Below, in pieces: positions 8,048 to 15,473 of a DNA stretch of 38,378 bases. Every line of letters starts with the position of its first letter. Positions within the stretch are counted from its first letter, which is position 1. Origin of the DNA: Reyranella sp. (GTDB taxonomy: Bacteria; Pseudomonadota; Alphaproteobacteria; Reyranellales; Reyranellaceae); assembly GCF_030651995.1 (NCBI RefSeq), contig NZ_JAUSBN010000058.1:1-38378 (forward strand). The letters run 5' to 3'. The notes beneath the pieces were generated by a model. It saw only the letters and a program-made list of their open reading frames with translations. It was not told the DNA's origin and did no database searches. A program made the translations under genes and the position numbers.

Positions 8048-9043
8048 TCACGCTGCGACCCGATCGGCGATGCGCGCGATCGGGTAGCGTTCTATCAACC
8101 CGGCGAGGATCTCAGGGCCGTTGGCCCCGGTTGGCACGAACAGCCGAGTTTCGACCGTGGTGCCATGGCGGGCATAAACACGCCCATCGACGGCAGCGCT
8201 AAACGCGACACGGCCGCGTTCCTGGAGGCGGACGAAAGCCTCGCGCCATGACGGATGGTCCAGCGAGAAACTGGCGCCGGTGATCGCGACCAGCCGTCCG
8301 CCCTCCGCGACGCGGGCAAGTGCGGAGGCGACATGGCGCAGGGCGGCGTCCGCGACGGCGCCGTCGACATGTGCCGCAGCCGAGAACGGCGGGTTCATCA
8401 GCACGACGCTCGGGCGCACGACATCGCCGAGATGGTCGTGGATGTGAGCCGCGTCGTAGCGAGTCGTCGCAGCGCTGGGGAAGAGCCGTCCAAGCAAAGC
8501 CACGCGGGTTTCCGCCAGCTCGTTCAGGACCAGCCCGCTGCCGGCGAGCTCGGCAAAGATGGCGAGCAGGCCCGTGCCAGCCGAGGGCTCGAGAACGAGA
8601 TCGGCCGGGGTGATCGCGGCAGCGCTGGCGACGACAAACCCGAGCGCGAGCGGCGTCGAGAATTGCTGCAGCGCCTGGCTCTCCTCGGAGCGTCGTGTAT
8701 GGCTGGGAAGAAGTGCGGCGATCTTGCCGAGCATGGACAATTCAGCAGCTGGCGACCCAGCCCGCGCCCGAATGACCGGGCCGAACTTGCGCATGAACAG
8801 CACGGTCGCCGCTTCGCAGGCGTCATAGGCGGTCTTCCAGTCCCAGGCGCCGGCCGCATCGGAGCCGCCGAAGGCGTGCTCCATGGCGCCACGCAGGACG
8901 ACCGCATCGATGCAGCGGCCACGTTCGAGATCCGGGAGAAGAAGATGTGCGGCAGTGACGATGCCATCGGACAGATTGGCCGTAGAAGAGCCGAACGGGC
9001 GCATCGGTGCCTGCACGGCCACGGAGGCAGAAAGATTCGACAT
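8048..9043 (-). CDS. N6-adenine-type methyltransferase, apparently lacking the helicase half of its family
   Basis: A 331-residue SAM-dependent methyltransferase. SAM-binding motif I is LVLEPSAGTGLLAIF (about residues 149-163) and the catalytic motif IV is VLMNPPFS (NPPF at 217-220), the signature of N6-adenine or related amino-methyltransferases. In homologues that I remember, this segment is the N-terminal part of a much larger (over 1000 residues) protein carrying a strawberry-notch-type helicase. Here the frame stops shortly after the methyltransferase fold and the Toprim gene follows at once. Start MSNLSASVAV at 9043 matches the family; the longer frame adds only leader sequence. A leader of family 2 lies upstream. 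Confidence 0.82.
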   Translation of the reverse strand: MSNLSASVAVQAPMRPFGSSTANLSDGIVTAAHLLLPDLERGRCIDAVVLRGAMEHAFGGSDAAGAWDWKTAYDACEAATVLFMRKFGPVIRARAGSPAAELSMLGKIAALLPSHTRRSEESQALQQFSTPLALGFVVASAAAITPADLVLEPSAGTGLLAIFAELAGSGLVLNELAETRVALLGRLFPSAATTRYDAAHIHDHLGDVVRPSVVLMNPPFSAAAHVDGAVADAALRHVASALARVAEGGRLVAITGASFSLDHPSWREAFVRLQERGRVAFSAAVDGRVYARHGTTVETRLFVPTGANGPEILAGLIERYPIARIADRVAA

Positions 9044-9069
9044 GGAGGAGACCTCGGGAGAGCGGAAAC

Positions 9070-9139
9070 GGTTCGAGCCAGGAGGCGCTCTCTCTCGACC
9101 CCACTGGCTCAAACCCGTTCCGGCCGTCCTCTCCCTCTC
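9070..9139 (-). ncRNA. Structured leader upstream of methyltransferase gene (leader family 2, copy C)
   Basis: Read on the minus strand: purine block GAGAGGGAGAGG (9128-9139), then a 12-base stem with one G-U pair (9104-9115 with 9070-9081), whose loop holds GGTCGAGAGAG (9090-9100). Copy D upstream of the ParB-like gene has the same two blocks in the same order and spacing, but a different stem. An RNA leader or binding site for an element-encoded regulator is inferred. Confidence 0.5.
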
Positions 9140-9255
9140 ACTTCGGAAGGAGTCATGGCGCCTCTCTCAATGGAAAAAGCCCGGCACAGTGGCCGGGCTT
9201 ATCCAACGATTGACGGCGAGAGCGCGGGCGGCCAGAGCCGCCCTGCGGGTCCGCG

Positions 9256-10323
9256 CTATTCGGCGGCGATGGGATGCCGATCCACGTCGTCCGTGACAGC
9301 ATTCTGCGCCTCGCCGTCGGCGAGGAAGGCGGGAAGTTCCTCGACCGTGTCGGTCGACGTGTCCGACACGTCTACGCTGTCGGCGAGCCTCAACGGTTCC
9401 GGCAGCCAGCCCGTGCCGTCGAGCAGCCGCTCAGCCTCCGTCGCCATTTCGGCCTTCTTGAGATGGTCGATGAGCTGTGCCGCCTGGTCTCCCTTGGCCT
9501 CCCGCACCGCTTCCAGGATGCGGGTCTTGGTGACACGGCCGAGATAGTTGTCGGCCGTGGGCCGCCAGCCGGCTTCCACCATGTTGAGGCCGACGGCACG
9601 GGCGAGCCGGTCGGCCTGGGTGATACGGTACTGGACGCCGTGCACTGAGACACCCGGCCCGCCGTAGCGGTCACCCTTCTCGTAGAGGGCATTCACGCCG
9701 AACGAAACGCAGTGCGCAAGTAATGCTGCCCGCCGGGTTTCGTCGAGGGTCGCGATCCAGTCCCAGAGCGCGTCGTCGTCCTTGGGCACCTCGACCTTCC
9801 ACGCCTCGTGCCGCTCGGCGATCGCCTGAGCGGAGGGGCTGTCCTTCAGGTCGGCCGCCTGGACGGGGAAGAACACATGCCGCACCGAGGCTTCCAAGCA
9901 TGCGCCAGGTGCGCTGTGCTGGAAGGTATCAAAGCAGAGCTTGTGCAGCAGCACCGTCAGGGCGACCTGCGGTTCGCTCGCCACCGCATCCCGCAGCGCC
10001 AGGGTGCGGTGGGCGGTCAGCTCGCTGACAAGCCGCTCGGGCAGCGGCTTGACGACGTTGTCTCCGTCGTCGTCATCATCCGGCTCGCCGCCGCCGATGG
10101 TGATGACGGTACGCTGCACGTCAGAGGCGGCAGGTGCAATCCCGTCTAGGAGCGGACGGACATTCAGGCTCTGCAGGAGCCCACGACGGGCGATGTCCTC
10201 TGCTAACTCCTCAATCGAGACGCCGGCCTTCAGACGCCGGACGTTCGACTGGCTGAGCGCCAGCTTGTTGAAGGGAATGTCGCGCGAAGCGTTGAGAGTG
10301 ATCTTCTGAACCTTCTTTACCAT
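9256..10323 (-). CDS. ParB-like island protein with apparent internal deletion of the ParB core
   Basis: A 355-residue protein. The N-terminus (QKITLNASRDIPFNKLALSQ, SIEELAEDIARRGLLQSL) is that of ParB/RepB-type island proteins, which normally run to about 700 residues. After NVRPLLDG (residue 61) the sequence jumps to an acidic linker (GGEPDDDDDGDNVVKPL) and then the family's usual C-terminal domain (LVSELTAHRTLALRDAV, LEASVRHVFFPVQAADL, GPGVSVHGVQYRI). The expected GGRRYRAL nuclease motif and helix-turn-helix are missing, with the frame kept open. ATG 10323 has GGAG 8 bases upstream. It likely can no longer act as a ParB-type DNA-binding or nuclease protein. The domain loss is judged from memory of the family. 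Confidence 0.78.
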   Translation of the reverse strand: MVKKVQKITLNASRDIPFNKLALSQSNVRRLKAGVSIEELAEDIARRGLLQSLNVRPLLDGIAPAASDVQRTVITIGGGEPDDDDDGDNVVKPLPERLVSELTAHRTLALRDAVASEPQVALTVLLHKLCFDTFQHSAPGACLEASVRHVFFPVQAADLKDSPSAQAIAERHEAWKVEVPKDDDALWDWIATLDETRRAALLAHCVSFGVNALYEKGDRYGGPGVSVHGVQYRITQADRLARAVGLNMVEAGWRPTADNYLGRVTKTRILEAVREAKGDQAAQLIDHLKKAEMATEAERLLDGTGWLPEPLRLADSVDVSDTSTDTVEELPAFLADGEAQNAVTDDVDRHPIAAE

Positions 10324-10334
10324 ATCATTTACTC

Positions 10335-10406
10335 CGCGACGGCCGGACGGGAGACCCTCTCTCGACCTAAAATCCGTCACGAAAGCCGGCGCAGCCCTCT
10401 CCCTCT
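10335..10406 (-). ncRNA. Structured leader upstream of ParB-like gene (leader family 2, copy D)
   Basis: Minus strand: AGAGGGAGAGG (10396-10406), then an 8-base stem CGTGACGG / CCGTCGCG (10374-10381 with 10335-10342, one G-U pair) enclosing GGTCGAGAGAG (10357-10367). The stem abuts the gene's ribosome site (GGAG), so folding could affect translation. See copy C at 9070-9139. Confidence 0.5.
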
Positions 10407-10691
10407 AGATTCCCCTTTAAGAACAAGATGAGCGAGACGCACGCCGCTTCGATTCACCCGGACTTCAGAGTGTCGATTCTGATCTTGGCTAGGTTCTGCG
10501 AACGTCTGTCGTAGGAAGGTCCTTCTCATCGCGTGGGTGTGGAGTTTGCAACCTCTCCTGCCGTCCACGGCTTCTCGCCTCTGACCACTTCCAGCGGGCG
10601 GACTAGAGCCTACTTCGACACGGACGCGCCCGTACTGATGGTCTGAAAAGCGCGTCCCCCAATGTAGCGGTGGACAAGCCAGTTCTGTGAA
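10407..10691. other. Gene-free junction between conjugative backbone and defence island
   Basis: About 285 bases with no convincing gene on either strand. Base composition becomes visibly less G+C-rich from here through about 17 kb, consistent with the defence genes having a separate origin from the backbone. Confidence 0.4.
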
Positions 10692-10719
10692 TTGTGGGTA
10701 CAAACTACGGTGGTATGCT
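10692..10719 (+). promoter_or_regulatory. Candidate promoter of the PycTM-PycC operon
   Basis: TTGTGG (10692-10697) and TATGCT (10714-10719) are separated by 16 bases. Expected initiation falls at about 10725-10727, at the ATG of the PycTM gene (10726), which lacks a ribosome site. The transcript may therefore be leaderless. The call rests on sequence only. Confidence 0.35.
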
Positions 10720-10725
10720 TGCAGG

Positions 10726-11235
10726 ATGGACAACAAGGAAAAGCGCGACTTCAGCGCCAAGCATCTCGATCGGGTTCTGGGGTTCTTCGCCCGCGTTGAA
10801 GCCAAGGCATCGTTTCTGTTTGCGATCAACACGACGCTGCTCGCGCTGATCGCCCTGAACCTGCGAAAATCCGATCTTTCACTTTGGTACGTAATGGTGC
10901 CGGGGATTGCGGCCGTTCTGCTGCTCGTAGTTAGCCTATGGTTTATCTACCAGTGCCATTTTCCAAAGCTAGAGGGCGGCAGCGGTTCGCTCGTCTACTT
11001 CGCCGAAATCTCTAAGCGCACCGAGCTTGGATTCGTCAATGAGTGCGAAGCGGTGAGCGAAGAAGCGTTGATCAAAGACTATCTCGGGCAGACCTGGCGC
11101 AACGCGCAAATTCTTACCGCCAAATTCGGGCATGTTAAGGCTGCGTTTACGATGACCGGTCTCGCGCTGGTGCCGTGGTTTTTGTTTCTGGTCGCGACCT
11201 CGATCACCAATGCCGAAACACCTCTGCTCCGCTAG
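10726..11235 (+). CDS. pycTM: Pycsar transmembrane effector (PycTM, DUF5706-like)
   Basis: A 169-residue membrane protein resembling the PycTM effector of Pycsar anti-phage systems, which senses a cyclic pyrimidine nucleotide and disrupts the inner membrane. Visible features: an N-terminal helix with RVLGFFARVEAKASFLFAIN, whose AxxKASFLxxxN pattern is typical; membrane helices at about residues 30-45, 54-80 (YVMVPGIAAVLLLVVSLWF) and 142-160 (GLALVPWFLFLVATSI); and a middle soluble segment with GGSGSLVYFAEISK. It ends exactly one base before the cyclase start codon (TAG-ATG), so the two are translationally linked. The family call comes from motif memory plus the adjacent cyclase. Confidence 0.82.
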   Translation: MDNKEKRDFSAKHLDRVLGFFARVEAKASFLFAINTTLLALIALNLRKSDLSLWYVMVPGIAAVLLLVVSLWFIYQCHFPKLEGGSGSLVYFAEISKRTELGFVNECEAVSEEALIKDYLGQTWRNAQILTAKFGHVKAAFTMTGLALVPWFLFLVATSITNAETPLLR

Positions 11236-11868
11236 ATGGCGATCGCCGATGACATCGCGAGCGATATCGACGGCGTCCTGTCCGATACGTGGAACATTCG
11301 CGATGGACAGGTCGTGCTGGATACTGAGGACGTTGCTCTGTCCGGGGGTGGCGTAAAACTCGACGCGGCCATGCTGTATGCAGACATGGCGAACTCGACC
11401 GAGCTCGCCATGTGGGACCGGCGTGTCGCGGCCCGGATCTGTAAAGCCTTTCTAGCGAGCGCCAGCCGTCTCATCCGGCACAAGAGCGGTCACATCCGGA
11501 GTTTCGACGGAGATCGGGTCATGGGGGTCTTTGTAGGCCCAACGATGAACACCAATGCGGCCAGCTGCGCCCTGCATATCAACTGGATGTTCACGAAGCT
11601 CCTGAAGCCGAAATTTGAGGCGAGGTACCCGAGGCTTGAGGATGGAACCTACAAACTGGCACACGCGACGGGCGTCGATCGCAGCGACGTCTTGGTCGTC
11701 CGCGGCGGCATCCGTAATAATAACGACCTAATCTGGATCGGCCGCGCCCCTAACGTGGCGGCCAAACTGAGCGCGCTACGCGTATCGCCATACCACAGCT
11801 TCATTACACACGACGTGTATTCCCGCCTTCGTGAAGATGCGAAGCTCAGCGGGTCCACCGACATGTAG
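11236..11868 (+). CDS. pycC: Pycsar pyrimidine-nucleotide cyclase (PycC), C-terminal tail lost
   Basis: A 210-residue class III nucleotide cyclase of the PycC type, expected to make cCMP or cUMP on phage infection and activate PycTM. The catalytic domain looks intact: metal-binding Asp50 in MLYADMANST, Asp93 in SFDGDRVMG, and Asn173/Lys177 in IGRAPNVAAKLS. The Tyr before Ala-Asp is the residue that I recall as linked to pyrimidine choice. The frame stops with TAG at 11866. Translation beyond it continues as a coherent tail (CTWDGPVDTAYRSS, then TGA, then WWKP and a stop), which matches the Trp-rich C-terminus of PycC proteins as I remember it. Both extra stops fall where Trp is expected. Activity may be reduced or lost. 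Confidence 0.82.
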   Translation: MAIADDIASDIDGVLSDTWNIRDGQVVLDTEDVALSGGGVKLDAAMLYADMANSTELAMWDRRVAARICKAFLASASRLIRHKSGHIRSFDGDRVMGVFVGPTMNTNAASCALHINWMFTKLLKPKFEARYPRLEDGTYKLAHATGVDRSDVLVVRGGIRNNNDLIWIGRAPNVAAKLSALRVSPYHSFITHDVYSRLREDAKLSGSTDM

Positions 11869-11934
11869 CAGCGCTGCACCTGGGACGGTCCGGTGGACAC
11901 GGCCTATCGGTCTAGCTGATGGTGGAAGCCCTAG
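11866..11934 (+). pseudogene. Untranslated in-frame remnant of the PycC C-terminal tail
   Basis: In frame with PycC: TAG, then QRCTWDGPVDTAYRSS, TGA (11917-11919), WWKP, TAG (11932-11934). TAG at 11866 and TGA at 11917 are each one G-to-A change from TGG. The coding character is retained, suggesting recent inactivation of about 22 residues. Confidence 0.55.
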
Positions 11935-12162
11935 GTCGGCAGACACCCCGCCAAGCCAATCCACAATGATGTGGGCAACATATTATCGCATGTTGCATGC
12001 GCATTATTTCTCGTCAGAGTAAAGATTCTGTCTGTTTGGTGATTTTTTCGGGGCTACCACCCCTTGTGCCCGCGCGCGGGCGCACCACCTAGGACTCCCG
12101 ACTAAAAAACGCCCGACGATGCAACCGTCGGCAATGCAAGCAGACAAGCAGGATGGCAACAC
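11935..12162 (+). promoter_or_regulatory. Intergenic region upstream of the tandem-cyclase operon
   Basis: It contains the dyad CGCATG-TTG-CATGCG (11987-12001) just after a -10-like TATTAT (11981-11986), and a 14-base perfect palindrome GCCCGCGCGCGGGC (12068-12081). It also holds a hairpin CCGACG / CGTCGG (12113-12118, 12126-12131) that on the minus strand is followed by a T-run. No clear -35 box. The dyad is a candidate operator for the conjugation-cyclase operon, so this unit probably has its own promoter rather than reading through from pycC. No ribosome site better than GGATGG is seen before ATG 12163. Confidence 0.35.
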
Positions 12163-13725
12163 ATGGCGACACGAACATGGAATAAGGATCGCGCGACGAA
12201 GCGCATTGACGCGAAAATTACCGGCCTCCCCCTCAAGGATATCGAGATAAAGGAGTATGTCCGGGACACTGACCTCGGCAACCTCCCCGGGCACGTTGCG
12301 TACCGCGTCGACGGCGTTCATCTCTACGCCGATATTGTCAATTTAGGCGACCTGCTCAACGTGACCGCGGTCGAAGGTGAAATCTGCCACCGCCGTACGC
12401 TGCGCTTCCTGAACCTGCACTACCGGGCCATGCACCGCGTCATTCAGCGCATCGATACGGTCTTTGTCGACTTCCATAACCAGCGTCTGCACACCGTCGT
12501 TACGAAGCCGTATGATGCGGAAGCAGGCCGGGTTCACCGGGCCGTGGCCATGGGGCAGTTGATCATCGACGTGCTCGCCCAGACTGGTGAAGACGCAGAT
12601 CACCCCGCTGCCAAGGTGCGCGTAGGCATCGACAGTGGGAAGGCCCTTGCAGTTAACAATGGCCGACGCGGTCACCGCGAGCCGCTCTTCCTGGGTGAGC
12701 CCGCCAACCACGCGGCGAAGCGTGCTTCGGGCGGGTCGTCTGTTGGCATTTTCCTGACGAATAAGGCGCGGAAGGCAATTGGCCTAGCGGACGCGAAGGA
12801 TGAAAACTCCACCCCGCTGACGAATGATCAGATTAAAGTGTCGCAGGACAAGGCGAAGCTGGAAGTTACGGCGGATCAGATCGTCAAGGATTGGAAGCAG
12901 GATCTGGAAGACAATCCGATCGGTACGTTCGGATTTGCGGCGCATACACCGCCCTTTAACACGCTCGATATCGAGACGCTTTCTGTGAAGAACTCGCGGC
13001 GGCAGGATGCCGCCGCTATCTATGCCGATATCGACGGCTTCACCGATTATGTCGGTCGGAATATCAGCAACGATAGCAACGCCAAGCACGTCGTGCGGGC
13101 ATTGCATGTCCTGCGTGCTGAACTTGATGCGGTGCTGCACGCGGATTTTGCTGGCCGCAAAATCCGCTTCATCGGCGACTGTGTCCATGGGATTGCCGCC
13201 GAGGGTACAGCGCAGACCACCGATGCCGAAGAGACCATCACCAACATGACGCTGTGCGCGAGCGCAATGCGCAGCAGCTTCGCCCTGGCGCTGGAGCGCC
13301 TGAAGGACAAAGGCACAGACGCCAGTGTCCTTGGACTGGCGGTCGGCTTCGAATACGGCCCGATGAATGTGACGCGCCTCGGCATGAAAGGCGAACTAGT
13401 CCGTTGCTCCGTTAGCCGCGGCGTTGTTGCGGCAGAGGAGGAGCAGAAGCGCTGTGCGGGATCTGAGACAGCGATTGGAAGCAAGGCTTACGACGCAGGA
13501 AGCGACGCAATCCGCAAGCTCTTTGGCGATGCGCGGAAGCGCGCCGACCTGACCTACGAGGTGGCCATCGAAGAACTGAGCGCCAAATACGATAAGGCGG
13601 CGTTGCTTTCCAAGGCGATGGCGGCCAGCACTCTGCTCAAACCCGGGACTGCAGCAGGCGCGCCCCCGTCCCCCAGCTTTCCAAACCGTCCAGCTGGTCC
13701 GACCACACCCGCCGGTTTTGCTTGA
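12163..13725 (+). CDS. Tandem class III nucleotide-cyclase-like protein with flexible C-terminal tail
   Basis: A 520-residue protein with two cyclase-homology domains. Domain 1 (about 48-205): first metal Asp in VHLYADIVNL (Asp57), a degenerate second-Asp site (FVDFHNQR, His at the expected Asp), and an intact transition-state motif LFLGEPANHAAKRAS (Asn182, Lys186). Domain 2 (about 280-440): both metal Asps, AIYADIDGF (Asp289) and RFIGDCVHG (Asp339), but no Asn in the matching C-terminal motif. One composite active site, as in mammalian C1/C2 adenylyl cyclases, is therefore inferred. Tyr precedes Ala-Asp in both domains, as in PycC. The last 30 residues are Pro/Ala/Gly-rich and end Gly-Phe-Ala. 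The gene overlaps the E2-E1 gene by 4 bases. Product nucleotide unknown. Confidence 0.8.
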   Translation: MATRTWNKDRATKRIDAKITGLPLKDIEIKEYVRDTDLGNLPGHVAYRVDGVHLYADIVNLGDLLNVTAVEGEICHRRTLRFLNLHYRAMHRVIQRIDTVFVDFHNQRLHTVVTKPYDAEAGRVHRAVAMGQLIIDVLAQTGEDADHPAAKVRVGIDSGKALAVNNGRRGHREPLFLGEPANHAAKRASGGSSVGIFLTNKARKAIGLADAKDENSTPLTNDQIKVSQDKAKLEVTADQIVKDWKQDLEDNPIGTFGFAAHTPPFNTLDIETLSVKNSRRQDAAAIYADIDGFTDYVGRNISNDSNAKHVVRALHVLRAELDAVLHADFAGRKIRFIGDCVHGIAAEGTAQTTDAEETITNMTLCASAMRSSFALALERLKDKGTDASVLGLAVGFEYGPMNVTRLGMKGELVRCSVSRGVVAAEEEQKRCAGSETAIGSKAYDAGSDAIRKLFGDARKRADLTYEVAIEELSAKYDKAALLSKAMAASTLLKPGTAAGAPPSPSFPNRPAGPTTPAGFA

Positions 13726-15473
13726 TCTGGTTCTTTCAAGATCTCGACCGATCGCGCCGGGAGCGCGAGGCGATCGATGATCTCGGGAGCCGGGTTGGCT
13801 GGCTGACCCTGGTTGGCTGGCGATTCGACGACCGCATGCGCCTTGTCGTTGACGCAGACATAATAGTAGCCGGAACGCTTCGCCCGGTTACGCTGCGCTA
13901 CCCGGAGCACTTTCCGGATATCCCTCCCCTTATCTTGCCGCGGGGGACGGTCGAACAGTGGAGCACGCATCAGTACGGCGCGGGCGGCGAGCTATGCCTT
14001 GAGTGGGGTCCAGACAACTGGCAGCCCGAAATAATGGGCGCTGACATGCTGGAGAGCGCCTATCGCCTGCTTTCTGGGGAGACACCGGCGTCTGATCAAA
14101 CAAGCCGGGTACCTTCCAGGCACAATACGACGCTCGGGCAGCAACTGCGCGGGGAACTTTTTCGCTTTCTGGTGACCCGCGATTTCAATGAAATCGCCAA
14201 ATCCATGCCGGAAAGCGCTCTCTGGACTGGCACGCTTGTGGGAACGTATCGCCGCGCCGGCATCGTCTTGGGCGTAAAGTCGATCCAGCGTAGCGACCAA
14301 GACACCTGGACGGCACCAGACTATCCCGGTGATTTACTCTGGGAGGATGGCAGCCATTATTCCTTTGCACTGGCCCGTTGGGCAAACGATAGCGCTGCGC
14401 CTCCTACCGACAATCGGACAGTATTTCGGGAGGCCATAAAGGCCCGCCATCCGGATATGCCAGATGATGTTTCGTGCGTAGTACTAGCACGGGGCACAAG
14501 ACTTGATGTCTATACCGTCCTCAATGGCGACGATGAAAAGTGCCGGACCGTCACCGTAATTCCAGCCGAGGAGTCTGCCTTGCGGCTGGACGTTAATCAC
14601 ATCTCACTCGCAAGTCGCAGTGTCGCACTAGTTGGTTGCGGGTCCGTTGGAAGCAAGATCGGCACGATGCTCGCACGCGCTGGCGTGGGAAGTTTCGTCC
14701 TGATCGATGATGATCTAATGCTGCCGGACAATCTGGTCCGTAATGGTTTGGACTGGCGCGATGTCGGCTACCACAAGGCGGCGGCCTTGGCCCGCCAGAT
14801 ACGGCTCGTAAGCCCTGGCGCCAATATCGACGCGCGGGAATACAGGCTCGGCGGGCAGACATCGACGGGTTACACCGAGACCATCCTGCAATTGATTGGC
14901 AAATGTGACCTGATCATCGACGCGACCGCAGACCCGCACGTATTCAACTATCTAGCAGCAGCGGCAACACGCAGCAAAAAGCCGATGATGTGGACGCAGG
15001 TGTTTGGCGGCGGTATCGGCGGATTAGTCGCGCGTCATCGCCCGCAAAAAGAACCAAGCCCTGCGGCTATGCGAGTCCAGATTGAACAATGGTGCAATCA
15101 ACGCGGGCAGCCAATCGAGCGCGACGTCACTGACTACGCTTCTCGAGAATCTGGCAAACCTCTTATTGCCGACGACGCGGATGTGAGTGTCATCGCATCT
15201 CATGCAGCACGCTTCGCAATTGATACTCTCATCCCTCGTGCACTTTCGGCTTTTCCTTTTTCCGTCTATTTGATTGGCATGCGCGAAGGGTGGATTTTCA
15301 CACAGCCATTTGAGGTCTGGCCAATCGACGTCGGTACGCCGCCACCCGTTGATGGGCCGCGCGTGGATGATGCCGCTACGGCACAAGAAGTCGTTCGACT
15401 GGCCGAACTATTTACAAAGAAGAAAAATGAAACTGCTGCTGCCTCGCTCAGTTCTGAACCGCCTCCGGCATGA
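13722..15473 (+). CDS. E2-E1 ubiquitin-conjugation-like fusion (Cap2-like)
   Basis: A 583-residue fusion of an N-terminal E2-like domain and a C-terminal ThiF/E1 adenylation domain, the architecture of Cap2 in type II CBASS. E2 (about 1-150): RYPEHFPDIPPL followed by the active-site region YGAGGELCLEWGPDNW, with candidate catalytic Cys92. E1 (about 285-520): nucleotide loop VALVGCGSVGSKIG, acidic FVLIDDD, LVRNGLDW with the adenylation Arg, HKAAALA, and LIIDATADP; Cys458 (IEQWCNQRG) is one candidate E1 cysteine. Start is TTG 13722, overlapping the cyclase stop (TTGA), so translation is coupled. It presumably activates and transfers the C-terminus of a protein, most likely the cyclase, to a target; no ubiquitin-like gene is present. 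Confidence 0.88.
   Translation: MIWFFQDLDRSRREREAIDDLGSRVGWLTLVGWRFDDRMRLVVDADIIVAGTLRPVTLRYPEHFPDIPPLILPRGTVEQWSTHQYGAGGELCLEWGPDNWQPEIMGADMLESAYRLLSGETPASDQTSRVPSRHNTTLGQQLRGELFRFLVTRDFNEIAKSMPESALWTGTLVGTYRRAGIVLGVKSIQRSDQDTWTAPDYPGDLLWEDGSHYSFALARWANDSAAPPTDNRTVFREAIKARHPDMPDDVSCVVLARGTRLDVYTVLNGDDEKCRTVTVIPAEESALRLDVNHISLASRSVALVGCGSVGSKIGTMLARAGVGSFVLIDDDLMLPDNLVRNGLDWRDVGYHKAAALARQIRLVSPGANIDAREYRLGGQTSTGYTETILQLIGKCDLIIDATADPHVFNYLAAAATRSKKPMMWTQVFGGGIGGLVARHRPQKEPSPAAMRVQIEQWCNQRGQPIERDVTDYASRESGKPLIADDADVSVIASHAARFAIDTLIPRALSAFPFSVYLIGMREGWIFTQPFEVWPIDVGTPPPVDGPRVDDAATAQEVVRLAELFTKKKNETAAASLSSEPPPA

Noticed and set aside
12111..12132. Hairpin CCGACG/CGTCGG with minus-strand T-run as a terminator
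   Set aside because: No minus-strand gene ends here; possibly part of the leader of the tandem-cyclase gene, so not called as a terminator.
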